A stretch of 5,652 nucleotides of DNA from an uncultured Acidobacteriota bacterium (GTDB lineage: Bacteria; Acidobacteriota; Blastocatellia; Pyrinomonadales; Pyrinomonadaceae), in assembly GCA_946480545.1 (NCBI GenBank), contig CAMLKY010000168.1:1-5652 (forward strand), read 5' to 3'. The notes under the pieces were generated by a model. That model saw only the letters and a program-made list of their open reading frames with translations. It searched no databases and was not told the DNA's origin. A program made the position numbers and the translations under genes. Of this stretch, positions 5,155 through 5,652 are shown one piece after another. Position 1 is the first letter of the stretch; the number at the start of each line of letters is the position of its first letter.

Positions 5155-5652
5155 ATGGGCACCAAGGGTCACCTGAAAAATCGATTCACGTCTCCATCAT
5201 GGCATCTCTTTTTTCTCGTCGCTGCGCTCATCATTTCAACTTCCTGCTCCGGACAACGCACTGATCCAGCGGCTGATACTGCTCGGACCGGCGTCGTTTC
5301 ACAAACGAACGCCGTCGTCGAGGAAGACGGTCAGTGGCCGATGGCGGCGAAGAACTACGCGAGCACTCGCTACAGCGGACTCGACGAGATCAACGTGTCG
5401 AATGCCGCAAGCCTGCGAGTCGCGTGGACATTCTCGACGGGGATCGATCGTGGTCAGGAAGCGGCCCCCATCGTCGTCGGAGATACGATGTACGTCGTCA
5501 CGCCGTATCCCAATATCCTGTACGCGCTCGATCTGAAGAACAACGGCTCGGCGAAATGGAAATACGAGCCCAAGCCCGAGGCTGCATCGCAGGGCGTCGC
5601 GTGTTGCGATGTCGTGAACCGGGGCGCCGCCTTCTCAAACGGTAAAGTCTTT
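5155..5652 (+). CDS. PQQ-dependent methanol/ethanol dehydrogenase, XoxF-like, N-terminal part (cut by window end)
   Basis: These 166 codons begin a quinoprotein alcohol dehydrogenase, which oxidises primary alcohols in the periplasm using PQQ and passes electrons to a c-type cytochrome. After a basic n-region (K4, K8, R10) and hydrophobic segment (18-27) comes Cys31 in 'STSCSG', then a linker to about 58. The enzyme domain starts at 'QWPMAAKNYASTRYSGLDEI' (60-79), with 'WTFSTG' (91-96), 'GQEAAPIVVGDTMY' (100-113) and 'ACCDVVNRG' (149-157). Cys150-Cys151 match the rare vicinal disulfide next to PQQ, and Glu102 matches Glu55 of Methylorubrum methanol dehydrogenase: the spacing to the first Cys is 48 in both. 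The residues that separate lanthanide (XoxF) from calcium (MxaF) enzymes lie beyond the window, so the metal is undecided. ATG 5155 has no clear ribosome binding site, but the signal peptide starts there and no better start is visible. Confidence 0.9.
   Translation, partial: MGTKGHLKNRFTSPSWHLFFLVAALIISTSCSGQRTDPAADTARTGVVSQTNAVVEEDGQWPMAAKNYASTRYSGLDEINVSNAASLRVAWTFSTGIDRGQEAAPIVVGDTMYVVTPYPNILYALDLKNNGSAKWKYEPKPEAASQGVACCDVVNRGAAFSNGKVF

Noticed and set aside
5042..5283. Short direct repeat ATACTGCTC at about 5044 and 5275
   Set aside because: It is nine bases only, with one copy inside the dehydrogenase leader; expected by chance at this length and not flanking any element.
5334..5645. 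Open frame of 103 codons on the + strand
   Set aside because: It overlaps the PQQ dehydrogenase in another frame. The dehydrogenase frame has unmistakable motifs ('ACCDVVNRG'), while this one is Arg-rich with none.
1..5652. Search for a multi-gene defence system around the CHAT gene
   Set aside because: No gasdermin, nuclease, STAND ATPase, reverse transcriptase, CRISPR repeat or mobile-element gene was seen; the neighbours look like ordinary envelope, repair and metabolism genes.

Overview
The window looks like chromosomal DNA from an environmental Gram-negative bacterium, most likely an acidobacterium (Blastocatellia/Pyrinomonadaceae type). This rests on protein style: a stand-alone protein with two TonB C-terminal domains, an envelope-type N-terminal domain ending in an 'FGLVLTAEP' motif, a small lipocalin-like lipoprotein, and a PQQ dehydrogenase whose N-terminus carries a signal peptide. 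The assignment is from recognition, not from a search. GC content is moderate and looks even throughout; no tRNA, rRNA, CRISPR array, insertion sequence or phage gene was seen.

Layout. Positions 1-125 hold a possible tail of an upstream gene and a good sigma70-like promoter. Positions 126-2981 (+) encode a 951-residue exported protein ending in a CHAT (caspase-like) protease domain with its His/Cys dyad intact. It converges, with only 5 bases between stop codons, on a stand-alone LigD-type 3'-phosphoesterase (2987-3478, -). That gene is divergent from a three-gene operon (+): a tandem TonB-C protein (3499-4173), a lipocalin-like lipoprotein (4190-4729) and a DUF3303 protein (4732-5013). A 141-base gap then leads to the first 166 codons of a PQQ-dependent methanol/ethanol dehydrogenase (5155 to the window end).

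How the parts relate. Most products (the CHAT protein, TonB-C protein, lipoprotein and dehydrogenase) carry export signals, so this is largely an envelope/periplasm neighbourhood. The phosphoesterase is the exception: a cytoplasmic DNA-end repair enzyme. No clear multi-gene defence system is visible. The two points most worth following are the apparent export of a CHAT protease fused to an acidobacterial-style envelope domain, and the 20-base divergent intergenic region at 3479-3498, where one TTATAA core seems to serve as a -10 element in both directions with both start codons at or next to the predicted transcription starts.
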